In this document: piece after piece, positions 25,370 through 37,740 of the stretch | Numbering within the stretch: position 1 is the stretch's first letter | Layout: each line of letters begins with the position of its first letter | Assembly: GCA_964006375.1 (NCBI GenBank) | Contig: OZ023265.1 | Coordinates: 165,504,118 to 165,568,117 of the forward strand | DNA length: 64,000 bases | Direction: 5' to 3' | Source of the DNA: Tillus elongatus | Taxonomy: Eukaryota; Arthropoda; Insecta; Coleoptera; Cleridae | Made by a program: the position numbers and the translations under genes | The notes under the pieces: model-generated | Seen by the model: only the letters and a program-made list of their open reading frames with translations | What the model was told of the DNA's origin: nothing | The model's database searches: none

Positions 25370-26095
25370 GGCACATATCCCATTGTTTCACCAACCGATG
25401 TATACCCTGCTTAAAGAATTCTTGTGGCTGCTGCTCGAAGAATTCTTTTACGGCATTTTGTAGTTCTTCGTCCGACTGGAAACGATTACCTTTTAACGCC
25501 TTTTGCTGTAACCCAGTTTGTGTACGATGCTATGGACAGATCCTATACTCACACCAACATTGTCTGAAATTGCTCTGAGTGACATTCGACGATTTTCTCT
25601 AATCAGGCCTTCTACGCATGCCACATTCCTGTCTGTTGATGCAGTACTCAATGCACCTGATCGCGGCTTGTCATTCGTCTCCTCTCTTCCACTCTTCAAT
25701 TTTCGACACCATTTCTTGACAGTTGGATAAGCAAAATATGCGTTTCCATACACTGCTCGCATTCGCGTATGAATTAGCAATGGTCGCAAACCTTCAGCAC
25801 ACAAAAATTGAATGACCGCACGGTGATTATATTTGGACGGATTGTTAACAACAAACGCCATTTTGAAGTCACAATACTTAAAATCGCTGTCAAATACAAA
25901 TGATAGGAACTGATCAGTGTGATGTTTGCAATGGTTGTAAACCTTCAGGACACAAAAATTGAATGACCGCACACTGATTATATTTGGACGGATTGTTAAC
26001 AACAAACGCCATTTTAAAGTCACAATACTTAAAATCGCTGTCAAATACAAATGATAGGAACTGATCAGTGTGATGTTTACAAACACAACTAACAT
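25370..26095 (-). pseudogene. Mariner transposase: N-terminal HTH fused to C-terminus, core deleted
   Basis: Minus strand, starting near 26030: FKMAFVVNNPSKYN, then YPTVKKWCRKLKSGREE, DKPRSGALSTASTD, ENRRMSLRAISDNVGVS and SIVHKLGYSK. This is the paired helix-turn-helix DNA-binding region of mariner transposases. At about 25500 the frame shifts straight to FQSDEELQNAVKEFFEQQPQ, FFKQGIHRLVKQWDMCL and NYSGNYL with a stop at about 25350, which is the family C-terminus. The whole DDD catalytic region is missing. A 151-bp tandem duplication sits in the 5' part. Confidence 0.85.
25777..26078. repeat. 151-bp tandem duplication inside the mariner remnant
   Basis: 25777-25927 and 25928-26078 match with only a few substitutions. 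The duplication covers the 5' UTR and transposase start, so SFVFDSDFKYCDFKMAFVVN appears twice. Confidence 0.92.
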
Positions 26096-26261
26096 TGCAA
26101 AACGTCAATTCAGTGATTACAACTGTTTCCAAGGCTGACCTAGCCAAAGATGGGTTTCAATTGAACAAGCCTCGTAGAACAAGAAAAAATACAGACGTTG
26201 ATGTTTCATTAAATTTTGACTGTGCATGCCATTTTAACAGCTACATTTAAACAAATAAAAA

Positions 26262-27938
26262 AGTCTAGACGCAGCAGGTGCGTCATGGTAGCAAATTTTC
26301 GTAAAAATGTTTTTAATAGCTTTGTTGTTTCAAAAAGTACAAACATTTTTCAAAAATAATCTTAAAAAGTTCAAGAAAAAAACTGCTCTGATTTTCCTTC
26401 TTCAAGCCATTTACGTACTTGCCAAGATATAATTATCGACAAAAAACTTTAGGACCAAAGGCGGAAAAAAAATTATGAAAATTTACAAGAATTTTTCACA
26501 AAAATTCACAATTTTTTTTACGGAAATTGCCATCCGTAATGTTAGACTAAATTATATTTTTCACAAAAATTCGACCATTTTTTTTACAATAAGTTACAAA
26601 ACATTTATTATTAATTACCCACATACCACAAAAATCTTACAAAAAATGATTACTACGGAAAGGCTAAAAACGTTTCTGCGAAAACTTTTCAAATTCTGCT
26701 ACTATTTGAGACTGCCTATATACGGTAGCTCGATTTTTTCAGTGAGTAATAGAGATAAAAAGCTCTCTGAATGCCTCATTTCCATGGGGCTTCACTCTAT
26801 TGGTAAAAACGCCGTATCGCAATTTGTGATATGTGCCAAAAACGTGAAAATTTGCAAAACAATTGAAATAACTAAAAAAAAGATAAACAATATAATTTTT
26901 TGTTTACCCTACAAACGTGCATTATAGTTCGATGAAAAATACAAAAATGCAATAACGTAAAAAAAGAAAGTGTGTATCACCAACGACTTATAGGCCATCC
27001 TGTGATTGTCAAAATAAGTTTATAAGATGCAGCTGGAAACACCCTATAGTTAACGTACATAATTATTTCTTATGAATTGTATAATGACGGCTATGTTGAG
27101 CCTTACGGTAGAAATGCATCACCCTGTATATGTGTAAACAGAGAAAAACTGAAACAGACCCCGTATATGCGTTTTAGGGGTTCTAGTTCGCGCTCGTTTG
27201 AAGAATTCTTTTTAAAATTCACGGTCTTCTCAATAACGAATTTTGTCTACGAAAATTTGAGAAAATATAGACTATTAAACCATAAGCTCTATAGCTGAAA
27301 CTACTGGCAAACATTTAGAAAGAGGGTCCATTTGAAATCGATTTTTCGAACATATTGTAGTAAAATGAAGGACAATGATGGTTGAAGCTGAAACTTAAGG
27401 CTTTGTAAAACACAGTTATTGCTACATATATCCTACATAACTCGTATTTGTTTCAAATTCGTTGTCTGAAAATTGCAAATTTTGACGTTTCAAATCGTGA
27501 CTTTGACGTTTTAAGAAGAAAAATTATAAAATTTTCATAATATTTCTTCTGCTACTTCTTGACCATTTTGAAAACTTAACGGTCGTATGTAATATTCAAT
27601 TGGCTTTGTTAATCACACAAAATATTTTTTTCTTGTGCTCTCCTCTGATAACCAGTGGGACCCAATTTTTTTTTAATGGCTCTGACTTTTTATCGTTTCA
27701 TAATAGAGATCTGAGTTTATGTACGCAGGGTAAGCGTAATGGTAGAAACGAAAATGCCAAATTTGGTTGTCATAGCTCGGTTATTTTCGGAGATACAAAA
27801 ATTTTCCGCAAGAAAACATAAAGTTTTCCCGGAAAAACTGGGTCGATTTTCCTGACTAATGAACTTATCCAAGCCACTCGCAAACGGAAGGTATGTACCA
27901 AATTTGATCAAAATGGGCCCATTATTTTTTGAGTCATC

Positions 27939-27943
<5 letters not shown>
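26262..27943 (+). repeat. Family X, long composite copy
   Basis: It opens with aaaagtctagacgcagcagg and runs through ccatcctgtgattg, caccctatagttaacgtac, gagcgcgctcgtttgaag-like flanks, gtccatttgaaatcg, aaaatgaaggacaatgatgg and cttatccaagccactcgcaa to (AT)n at 27944. The 150-codon ORF at 26475-26927 is AT-rich chance reading: the same segment in the reversed copy at 32390-32640 does not conserve it. Confidence 0.7.

Positions 27944-28016
<73 letters not shown>
27944..28016. repeat. (AT)n microsatellite
   Basis: About 36 AT units, present in the left arm and missing from the inverted copy. Confidence 0.97.
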
Positions 28017-28019
<3 letters not shown>

Positions 28020-28255
28020 ATGCTTAGCTCTCGGGTTGAACCGCGTCCAGAATATATTAACTAGACCTTTGGGCTACTGTTTTACTGCCATTTTCAAGAG
28101 GTTAACGAAAGGAATTCTAAAGTCTCATTCTGCCTACTCTTTAGAGCCGTGAATAAAAATAGGTGGGGTTTTGGTGGTCTCCATCTCCCTACTCCCCAAA
28201 TCTCCCAGGGGATTATCTCTCAGGCCTCAGTGTCTTCAACCCTAAACTTGAGAGA
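28017..28255 (+). repeat. PLE-B 3' terminal fragment
   Basis: It has gttgaaccgcgtccagaata, ccattttcaagaggttaacg, tctgcctactctttagag, ctactccccaaatctccc and ctcagtgt.ttcaaccct, which follow the order at 45730-46100 in PLE-B. Only the untranslated end is present. Confidence 0.7.
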
Positions 28256-28319
28256 TGATCTTTAAAGTCATTAAAATGATTTTATAAAAAGTTTGGGAAG
28301 GAATTTCCATTTATATTTT

Positions 28320-28905
28320 GTGGTAATTCATAAGGACCTGAGATATTATTTTTGGTTATTCTACACCAAACACAAATTTTAAATTAATGTCGGGAATGAC
28401 TTTTTTCTGCTACATGAGAGTGTCTCCCACATATGTGTGTATTTGAAATTAAACCCAGCGTGGCGAGTTATATTCATCTGTAAATCGTATTTTATTCAAA
28501 AACAGTGAATATAGACTATGTTTGTTTCTGAAGGAATGGCATTATTGTAGTCTAGATGAAAGATAAGTTGGCAATAAATTCGGTGTGAAGAAAGAACTTC
28601 GTCATAAAATATCCTCAGAACTGACGATCTATTTACATTAGCAACTGCACTTATTATTTGTGGACTAATTTCTGAATTATCTGCTATACGAACTAAATGC
28701 ATTTCTTAATCTGCGAGAACGATATTTTAGGACAGCCTAAAATATATCGTTTTGGACGAAACTAATCAGTTTCATTTAATCTGTCATTAATTTTTTTAGT
28801 AATTTGTGTCTTTTGTTTGAATGCTTTTAGCCTATGTTCTGCATGCTTAACGTCCCCTAAAAATTGCATGCGTATAAATACAAACCATATGCATGCATCT
28901 CTCCA
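28320..28905. other. Loop of the inverted duplication, no gene seen
   Basis: No recognised feature. The small ORF at 28496-28702 on the minus strand has no domain. Confidence 0.35.
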
Positions 28906-29604
28906 TTAGAAAAATCGTTATGTTGCAGACCATTTTCGGTAGTCTTGTATGAAAGATAATCTAATTTATAACTAATATCATCAACATGCAATTTTGACAA
29001 AAACATGGTCGCCAATTTTGTTTATGCGAGACGCCTACTATGGGGTAAATATAAATGGAAATTCCTTCCCAAACTTTCTATAAAATCATTTTAATGACTT
29101 TAAAGATCATCTCTCAAGTTTAGGGTTGAACACACTGAGGCCTGAGAGATAATCCCCTGGGAGATTTGGGGAGTAGGGAGATGGAGATATAGTCTCGATG
29201 ACTCAAAAAATAATGGGCCCATTTTGATCAAATTTGGTACATACCTTCCGTTTGCGAGTGGCTTGGATAAGTTCATTAGTCAGGAAAATCGACCCAGTTT
29301 TTCCGGGAAAACTTTATGTTTTCTTGCGGAAAATTTTCATATCTCCGAAAAATAACCGAGCTATGACAACCAAATTTGGCATCTTCGTTTCTACCATTAC
29401 GCTTACCCTGCGTACATAAACTCAGATCTCTATGTTGAAACGAAAAAAAGTCAGAAAGTTAGAAAAACCGTTATGTTGCAGACCATTTTCGGTAGTCTTG
29501 TATGAAAGCTAATCTAATTTATAACTAATATCATCAACATGCAATTTTGACAAAAACATGGTCGCCAATTTTGTTTATGCGAGACGCCTACTATGGGGTA
29601 AATA

Positions 29605-30560
29605 AAATATATTCTGTAAAGCTACTTATAAAAATGCAATTACTTTGATAACGTCTGATTTTAGCGTCATAATGTTTCTGTTTCTTAACAATACAAGCAA
29701 ATTATCTTTGTAATCAAAAATTTCATAGCGACACTAACAAAAATATGTCAGTATTTTCAAGATTTTAAGGGTACCAAAAGTAGGTATATTCGCCGATTCC
29801 ATTTAGTTCAGGATAGACAAGTTTATAACTAGGTTTGATTAGTTTCCAGTTTAGCGTGAAAGTTAAGTGTCATCTGAACTGAAATTTGTGCCTAAGTTTC
29901 ATACTTATAGGTTGAAATCTATTTCTAATTTTGATTCAGAAGGCACTTAGAATATATTATTAGTTACTTAAATAATAAAATTGGAAGCCATTATTATGTA
30001 AACAAAGACTAAGTTATTTCTTGTAAATCAATAACGGTACGCCTTTTTACAAATCGAAACATAAAGCTGGGACACGTTGTCTGGTAGACATGTGATATTT
30101 ATTCATGCATAAAAAATTAGGAAAATAATTGCTGTGTTGTAGTTTTATCTACTGGGTATAATTTATTAATGGAAGAATATTTGTTATAAATTAGCTTTTT
30201 TTTCAATATCATATAGCGATTTGGGTCGATAATTGTGTGATTGAAAAGAAAGCATTGTTTATGGACTAAGATTTTTCGTTTTACGAAAAATTCGCTAATA
30301 AGTAAGCAGCTGTATTTAAACAATTGAAAACACGTAAGTCAATAATGCAATTCATATAACCGCTCACAAATGGCGGAGGAACCAAACGTATTTCATTCCA
30401 AAGATTAGTCATGAGCATTTAGCAGTTTGATTTCAAATAATTTATCTTGTGCCAGCATACTAACGTTTTCACTTAGCTTTATCCCTTCTCCCAAAAGAAG
30501 AAAAACATTTTGGAACATATATTGTCGAAATTCCAAAACTAACTGGGAACCAAATTTAGA
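29605..30560. other. Apparently unique AT-rich DNA, no gene seen
   Basis: No credible ORF or repeat up to the ACGCAGC-type start near 30568. Confidence 0.35.
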
Positions 30561-31190
30561 GGAAAAAAAATGTGGACGCAGCAAGTGCGAATTTTCATTA
30601 AATATTTCAACTTTTAAAAGAAAAAAATTATAAGTTTCGACAATACAGATTTGTTTTGAGAAGAAACCTTTTTTAATAAACTCATCCAAGCTATTTGTAA
30701 GGGGAGATTGCAGATTTGGCAAGTACCTTCTTTCTTTAAATATATTAGATAAGTTCGTTAGCTAGCCCAGATTAGTTTTTCTTGGAATGTTTAACATTTT
30801 CTTCCGCCAATGTCTATATCTTCGAAAAGAAAATTATTTCAGTAAAATTCTAAGTACAGGTGGCCTTTATGAAGACTAGTACATACCAAATTTTAAGTTT
30901 ATAGCTTTATTGAAAATTAAGTTGTAGAATTTTTTCGTGCAGAAAACTCAAAGGGAGCACAAGATTAAAAGTTTATCTATGACAAAACAATTTATTCACC
31001 TTCACCAACCAAATAAATTTCGATACGAAAGTTCACTAGATAGATTTTCTACAAAAATTGGCTAAAGAAATGTTTCCTTGATATGTCATAAAAATTGTAC
31101 GAAAATATTCCGAAACAATTTACTATAGAGGAATATATTGATATAAACCTATTTCATACATATTTAGCGAATTTTTCGTAAAACGAACAC
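30560..31190 (+). repeat. ACGCAGC/family X-like block
   Basis: It starts gtggacgcagcaagtgcgaa and contains ataagttcgttagct and tatatcttcgaaaag. It is a diverged copy without its second end. Confidence 0.5.
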
Positions 31191-31214
31191 TTCACTAATG
31201 AGGAGGTCTGTGTT

Positions 31215-31226
31215 TATGTATGTATG

Positions 31227-31300
<74 letters not shown>
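31215..31300. repeat. (GTAT)n-(AT)n microsatellite
   Basis: Four GTAT units followed by about 35 AT units at the family X microsatellite position, in reverse orientation. Confidence 0.97.
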
Positions 31301-31303
<3 letters not shown>

Positions 31304-32215
31304 GCTGATTTTGATGAAAATTGGTACGTACTTCCTTTTGTGAGTAGTTTGCAGAAGTTCGTTAGCCAGGAAAATAGGACCAGTTTTTCTGGGAAAATTT
31401 TGAGTTCTCTTTCGAAAAATGTTTGTATCTTCAAAAATAACAGAGGTTCCAAATTTTGCACACACATTTGTATTATCATACTTGCCCTACATACCAAAAT
31501 TTAGATATCTAAGTTAAAATGAAAAAAAGTTATAGGCATTTAACAAAAACAAAAATTCGGTGCCACTGGTGATCAGAGGAAAGCACAAGAACAAAATATT
31601 TTGTGTGATCAACAAAACCAATTGAATATTACACACAAAGGTTAATTCTTGACGCAAGAAGGGCAAGAAATAGCACAAAAAATATTTAAATTTTTTTATA
31701 ATTTTGCTTGTTAAAACGTCAAAATCGCGATTTCAAACGTCAAAATCTGCCATTTTCAGACAAAGAATCTGAAACAAATACTGATTATGTAGAAGAAATG
31801 TCATAATAAGTGTGTTTTACAAAGCTTATGTTTCAGCTTCAACCATCATTGTTCTTCATTTTAATAAAATAATTTCAGAAAATCCATTTCAAATAGACCC
31901 TCTTTCTGATGCTCTGGCAATAGTTGCAGCTATAGAATTTATGGTTTAGTAGTTTATATTTTAGCAAATTTTCGTAGAAAAAATTCGTTATTAACAAGAT
32001 CGTGACTTATGGATTTTAAAAGGATTTCTTCAAATGAGCGCGAACTAGAAGCCCTAAAACCCACATATGGGGCCAGTTTCAGTTTTTGTCTATTTATACA
32101 TGTACAGAGTGACGCATTTCTATTGTAAAGCTCAATATATCCGTTATTATAAAAGGCATGAGAAAAAATGATGTACGTCGTTGGTGATAGACACTTTCTT
32201 CTTTTTTTTTTAATA
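31301..32215 (-). repeat. Family X, reversed long copy
   Basis: Read on the minus strand it has the same phrase order as 26990-27940. On the plus strand: gggctgattttgatgaaaat, agttcgttagccaggaaaat, cgtcaaaatcgcgatttcaa, aaccatcattgttcttcatt, tttcaaatagaccctctttc, tcaaatgagcgcgaactaga and gtacgtcgttggtgatagac. Confidence 0.75.
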
Positions 32216-32985
32216 GAAACCCCGTATGTTATTGCATTTTTGTATTTTCCATTGAATTATAATGCATGTTTGTAAGAAAAAAAATTGATATCGTTACTCG
32301 TTTTTGAGCTATTTCAATTGTTTTCGAACTTTTCACGTTTTTGGCACATATCATAAACACATATCACAAATTCTGATACGTCGTTTTTATCAATATAGAT
32401 AGCGGAGTCCCATGGAAATGACGCACTCAGAGACCTTTTTGTTTGTATTACTCGTCAAAAAAAATGAGCTGCCATATACAGGTACTCTCAAATAGTGGCT
32501 GAATTCGCAAAGTTTTCGCAGAATGTTTTTAGTGTTTCCGTAGAAATCATTTCTTGTAAGATTTGTGTGATATGTGATATTTTTGTGAAAAATATAATTT
32601 AGTGTAACATTACTCAAGGCAATTTCTATACAAAAAAATGGTGAAATTTTTTCAATTTTGGTCCTAAAGCTGTTTGTGAATAACTATATCTTGGTAGGTG
32701 GGATAGTAGCTCAGAGAGGTTCGTTGGCCAGGAAAATCGGATCAATTTATTCCGGAACCTTTTAAGTTTATTTTCGGAAAATGTTTGCACCGTTTGAAAC
32801 AACAAAGCTATTTCAATATAATATGGTACATTGTTACTACTATATAGGTTATACTGTCAACCAAATGTCCCTCTTTTTAAAACAAGACATATTTGCAATT
32901 AAAAACATTTTTACGAAAATTCGCTACCATTACGCACTTGCAGCGTCCAGACTTTTAAGCCTTGAATTTAGTTCTTTTTAGAAAA
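32216..32985 (-). repeat. Family X distal part ending at an ACGCAGC terminus
   Basis: It continues the reversed copy (tgcatttttgtattttccat, ggcacatatc). Its last 320 bp match the small element at 55960-56262 (ttattttcggaaaatgtttg, actatataggttata, catatttgcaattaaaaaca), ending cttgcagcgtccagac at about 32956. This shows the small inverted-repeat element as the end module of family X. Confidence 0.65.
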
Positions 32986-33059
32986 ATTTTCGTAAAAAGC
33001 TTTGTTTTTGGTGAGATATATCATCAACAGTTAGGTGTGAAATAATTTATTTAAATGAG

Positions 33060-33169
<110 letters not shown>

Positions 33170-33269
33170 CAGAGTTTGTAGAATGCTGTAAAGCTGACAC
33201 AAAAGCATAATACTACTCATTACTAGTCGACTGTTGGTTTAATTTTATTTTTACACACCGGGTATAAAT

Positions 33270-33560
33270 ATTTTTCGAGGCCTACTTGAGCAGGTTAGGC
33301 GGACGTCGTAAATCTCACGTCTTGTCTCTGGTTTTGTCGCGGAATCCGGTACCAACCGTCACCGGCGCCCGGAGCGTGAACCCGGAGGCGTCGCCTGCTG
33401 TCACCCTCTTCACGACCACACACAATACACACACATACAAAGAAAGGATTAGAGTCCGACTACACTATCTTCCCCTCTCTTTCTCTCTCTCTCACACACA
33501 CAAACACACACACAGTCACCATCGCATCGTACTCAATAATCTACTCACCTGACTCTCGCA
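33270..33560. other. GC-richer island with CA/CT-rich tail, function unknown
   Basis: 33290-33420 is markedly richer in CpG than the surroundings (gcggacgtcg, caccggcgcccggagcg, ggaggcgtcgc), followed by cacacaca and ctctctct runs. An 88-codon ORF (33286-33552) spans it but is low-complexity in its second half. It could be a promoter or first exon remnant. Confidence 0.3.
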
Positions 33561-33990
33561 TACTTTACAACTCTGCGGCCCAATCCGCTGCTGTGCCGCA
33601 GAACAAGTTATTACTGTCATACTTCAGGCAGCTCACTTAATTGTAACTAAATGAATAGGGAACACAATACGTGAAATATACCAGATGACTCACAATATCA
33701 GTGACGGCAACAAATATGTAATTAGATGTTTAAAATTAAACTAAACTAATGCAACAGTACCTACACACATATTTAAAGCAAAAATACATTTCGCCATGTG
33801 GTATATAAATAATATTAGCCAGGCACATTTCTTTTATTAAAAGGATGTTTTTCTTTTCTATCGTTTGTATTTATCTGAAATGTCACCTTGAAATGTACAT
33901 GTAATACCATTTTCCGATTTCTATTCTAAACAGATTATCATTCAGTGTAGTTAAATATGCATGCTAGTCCTATGTATTTATATGTATTCA
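33560..33990. other. Intergenic, nothing recognised
   Basis: No supported feature upstream of LINE D. Confidence 0.35.
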
Positions 33991-36945
33991 CATCAAGAGG
34001 CCCGGTGAAGTTCCAAAGAACGTTTCCGGTTCTGGTGTACGTGTCGGTTTGCCTTATAAACAAAAATAAAGATGGCTCCTCCTTGTACTAAAGATTCCGG
34101 AGATGAAATACCACTCCATTCATATTTCCAAGAGAGGGGTGTGCAGGGGGCACCGGCATCAAGATTTAACATATCTTTCTCAAATATATGTGGCCAAAAT
34201 TCTAACCAGAACTCCGTTCACCATTTCCTCCAGGCTAATAGGCCCCCTCTTCCGCAACGAAACCCAAATAAGTGCCAAAACAGCCACTAATCACCTTAAT
34301 TTCCCGGAGTATGAGATCCCCACTTCGTTTAGATTGCATGGAGGCGTGTGCGCATACGTCCGTAGCAATCTACCCTGCACCAGACTCCTCAATTTAAATC
34401 TGAAAGAAAAGACATATTTTGGATGAAACTCTCTCTCAGGGCTGCAACTAAATTCATCTGTTGCATTTACCGATCACCTTCTGACAACCACTTTGTCCAG
34501 CTCTTCGACTACCTTTCTGGGAAAACCGACCATCTGATTTCTGAATATCCTTCCTCCGAGGCCACTATTCTTGGCGACCTCAATGTCCATAATAAGGGAT
34601 GGCTAGGACCTTCAAAAACCTATCCACAAGGGAGAGCAGCGGAGGCCTTTGCAGTCAGCAATTTTTAGCCAATATGGTTCAGCAACCTACTTACTTTCCT
34701 CGCATCTCAACACCCAGCTCAAATCCGTTGGATCTCCTTCTTACTACAAAACCTGAATGCTATAAGACATCAGTCACCGCCCCTCTTGTTCGCTAGGTCC
34801 ACACAGCCATCACACCCACGTATCGTTTGGCACTAGAACTCCACAAACTGGGACAAAATGCGGGATTACTTTTCCTCGTTTCCATGGGCGTCTGTCTGCT
34901 TCTTTCATCCTGACCGCGTCACCAAAATTATCCAAGCTGGCATGAAATTATTTATTCCACATACACAGAAATCCTCTTCAGCCACTCAAAAGCCCTGGTT
35001 CTCTAAATCCTGTGACAAGGCCAGACTTGAAAAGATCAAAGCTCACAAAACGCTTCTACACAATCCCAGTCAAGACAAGAAAACCGTCAAGCATTTAACG
35101 ACGCAAGAAACCGATATCTCCGCATTCTTTCTGAGATAAAAAGCTCGTTTAATAACCACATCAAAAACAAAGATCTCTCAAGATCTAACGGCATTAAACC
35201 CTTCTGGACTCTTGCTAAATCTGTTGGAAATAATTTCTGCAAGAGCACGTTTCCACCTCTTGTTTCAGAGGATGAAATTGTTTCTACCGCCCTGGGCTAG
35301 CCTGAACTTTTTGCCTCGTTGTTCGCCGGCAATTCTACTCTCAACCCACCTCAAAATGTTAAACCACCAACAGTCCCCACTGTCGCGCATAAAATGATGG
35401 ACATCATTTTCTAAACTAAGAAGGTACGAAAGATGCTCTCTTCTCTCAATACCAGGAAAGCCTCTGACCTTGACGAGATCCCATCAATTGTTCTCAAAAA
35501 TGCGCACCAGAACTTGCTCATGTCCTGACTCGTCTGTTTCAGACATCTTACAATAGAGGCATATTCCCTAGTAACTGGAAAACTGCTCGAGTACAACCCG
35601 TCCCCAAGAAAAGATCCAAAGCGCTTCCTAGCAACTACAGGCCTATTTCTCTCCTTTCAGTCGTCTCTAAAGTGATGGAAAAGTATATAAACAACGAATT
35701 ATTAAATTTCTTGAAAAACACAGTTTAATCCACGTCAGGCGGTATGGATTCTGTCATCGCAGATCAACTACTTCATTTCCTATGTCACCCATTCTTGGTA
35801 CAAGTCTATAGAACTACACGGTGAATCCCAGATTGTCGCTGTAGACATATCCAAAGCATTCGACCAGGTCTAGCACGCTGCTTAATAGACTTCCGGCCTA
35901 TGGCCTACCACCAAAACTCTGTACGTGGACAGCAAATTTCCTCTCCAACCGGAGCATTTCTGTTGTCGTGGATGGCCATTTCTCTAAACTGTATCCAATT
36001 AATGCAGGACCCCCTTACGGTTCAGCTATAGCCCCTACTTTGTTTCTTCTCCACATCAATGACCTCCTCTTATACAATATTCTAAGCGTGTCTCTTTAGC
36101 CCAATTATGACGATCGCAGACTCATGGAGGGTTCTGTCTCTGTGGATCTCCAAAAAATATTAGACTGGGGAAGTAGAAATCTTGTACAATTCAACTCCAC
36201 CAAGTCTCATTCTTGCTTTCTATCTCATAAGAGATACACCAGCCCTAGACCCATCACAATGAACAACCAAGTTATTCAAAGTAATGTGTCCTGTTCATTT
36301 GTTGGCATTTCTGTGGATCGAAATCTCAACTGGTCCTAACATGTCTCATCAACTGCAGAAGCGGCTGCTAGTAAATTAGGTTTCCTCTTCTGGGCTCGCA
36401 AATACTTTTCACCAGCTAATCTCTATACCTTATATACTTGAGAAATAAGGCCAAACCTCGAATACTGCTCCCACCTCTGGGGTGCCGCTGCCGCTTCTAC
36501 ACTCGCTATCCTACACTTCATTCAGCAGATAGCTATACGTCTCATCGGTGAGCCCACCCGCACCCAAAGGCTGACATCTCTTGCCCAGCGACGTGCCGTT
36601 GGTGACCTCTCTCTCTTTTATAGATATCTGCACGGGCACTGCTCAGACGAGCTTTCTTCCATAGTTCCTCCACCTGCTGCCCCCAACAGATCTACCAGGA
36701 GAACAGAGCGAATGCACCCTTTTACTGTCCAGGTCATCAGACATAGAACATCCTGTTATGCGCGCTCTTTTGTCCCGAGGACTTCCACGTTGTGGAATTT
36801 CTTGCCGGCACATATTTTTTCTCCTCCTCCGAACCTCCAAACCTTCAATTCCAGAATTAACAAGTTGCCTCTTTCCTCCTTGTCGACACCCACGCTACAA
36901 TAGTATTTAGGCTGTAAGCCCTCGTGGTGTGTTGTTGAAATATTA
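33991..36945 (+). mobile_element. LINE copy D (jockey/CR1-like), near full length, frameshifted
   Basis: It begins catcaagaggcccggtgaag, the same 5' sequence as LINE E, then ATGGCTCCTCCTTGTACTAA. Domains in order: AP-type endonuclease (NICGQNSNQNSVHHFL, GGVCAYVRSNLPCTRL, ICCIYRSPSDNHFVQLFDY, ATILGDLNVHNKGWLG, NPLDLLLTTKPECYKTSV), linker (QKPWFSKSCDKARLEKIK), RT (LGSRN..FNSTKS), and the C-terminal segment HPFTVQVIRHRTSCYARSF to FNSRINKLPLSSLSTP. The YADD motif region is deleted near 36070. There are many stops and frameshifts. About 2.95 kb long. Confidence 0.92.
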
Positions 36946-37120
36946 AAAAAAAATCAAATAAAAATCTCCAATTGGTGAAAACTTCACCGTTTTATTTGAC
37001 AAGCACTGCTGGTAACTTTGTAAAAGCGACATATAAGTGGTTGGTCGGCGGAAAAGAGTCGATTATGCTTAACTGGAGCAACGTCTGGCATTGTCAGTTC
37101 CTGGGTCTGTGTCTGGTGTT
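36946..37120. other. LINE D 3' flank, nothing recognised
   Basis: An A-rich run (aaaaaaaaatcaaataaaaa) follows the LINE end, then sequence without known features. Confidence 0.35.
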
Positions 37121-37740
37121 TGCATAAAATTTTTTGGGAATGTTCGTAGAAAATGTTTTTCTAGTGAATTTTCGTGAATACTTTTAGTGAATCTTTGTAA
37201 AAATATTTTTAGCATATTGTCATTAAAAAAAATTAGATAATTTTTGTAAACAAATATTTTTCAGTGACTTCATAATAAACTTACTAGGCAACCATTTTTT
37301 TTCAGCGAATTTCAATCAACTTTCATAGTAAACTGATTACGCATAGGTACGCAGAATTTTTTTGGTTTTTCATGAAAAAAAAACGTTTTTGTAAATTTTC
37401 TAGAAAATATTTTTAGCGAATTGTTGTGGAGAACTTTTTGTTTAAGAAATTTTCGTGGAAAATTTTTGGGTCAATAAAGTGGAAATAAATTGTTTTTTCC
37501 ACACAAAAACTTTTAATCTTGTATTTCTTGGGTTCTTGTTATTTTCGAAGATACAAATTTTTTTTCCCAGAAGAACTTGTTCGATCGGGCTGGCTAACAA
37601 ACTTATTTAAGCTATTAGTGAACTTAAAAAAAAATCACTAATGAAGAGATCCCGACTTTTTAATTTTGAAAATATTTTTTCAAATGAGTGTGAACTAGGC
37701 CACCTAGAACCCATATCCAGGGCCAGTTTCAATTTTTATA
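37120..37740 (+). repeat. Family X-like diverged block
   Basis: It has many short direct repeats of the form gaattttcgtg.aaa.tttttagt, then ttgttcgatcgggctggcta and aaatgagtgtgaactaggcc, which match the family X flank. Confidence 0.5.

Larger units (their letters stand above)
23762..26174 (-). mobile_element. Internally deleted mariner element (888 bp without the nested insertion)
   Basis: The ends are CGAGGCTTGTTCAATTGAAA (23762) and its reverse complement (to 26174), each next to TA (23760-23761; 26175-26176). The inverted repeats are about 32 bp, ending in CCCATCTTTGG. The left repeat is split by a hAT-type element (23783-25299). The remaining interior encodes the start and the end of a transposase with the catalytic core deleted, plus a 151-bp tandem duplication. 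It is a non-autonomous derivative. Confidence 0.9.
27680..29604. repeat. Complex inverted plus direct duplication
   Basis: Segment 29047-29456 is an inverted copy of 27680-27947 joined to 28178-28319; 27948-28177 is absent from the copy. It is flanked by direct repeats of 146 bp (28906-29051 and 29459-29604, offset 553 bp) with about two differences. Identity is very high in all arms, so the event is recent. Confidence 0.9.

Noticed and set aside
26475..26927. 150-codon ORF inside family X
   Set aside because: AT-rich, no domain, and the frame is not kept in the reversed copy near 32400-32640.
33286..33552. 88-codon ORF in the GC-rich island
   Set aside because: Second half is CA/CT simple sequence and no domain is visible; kept only as an unclassified island.
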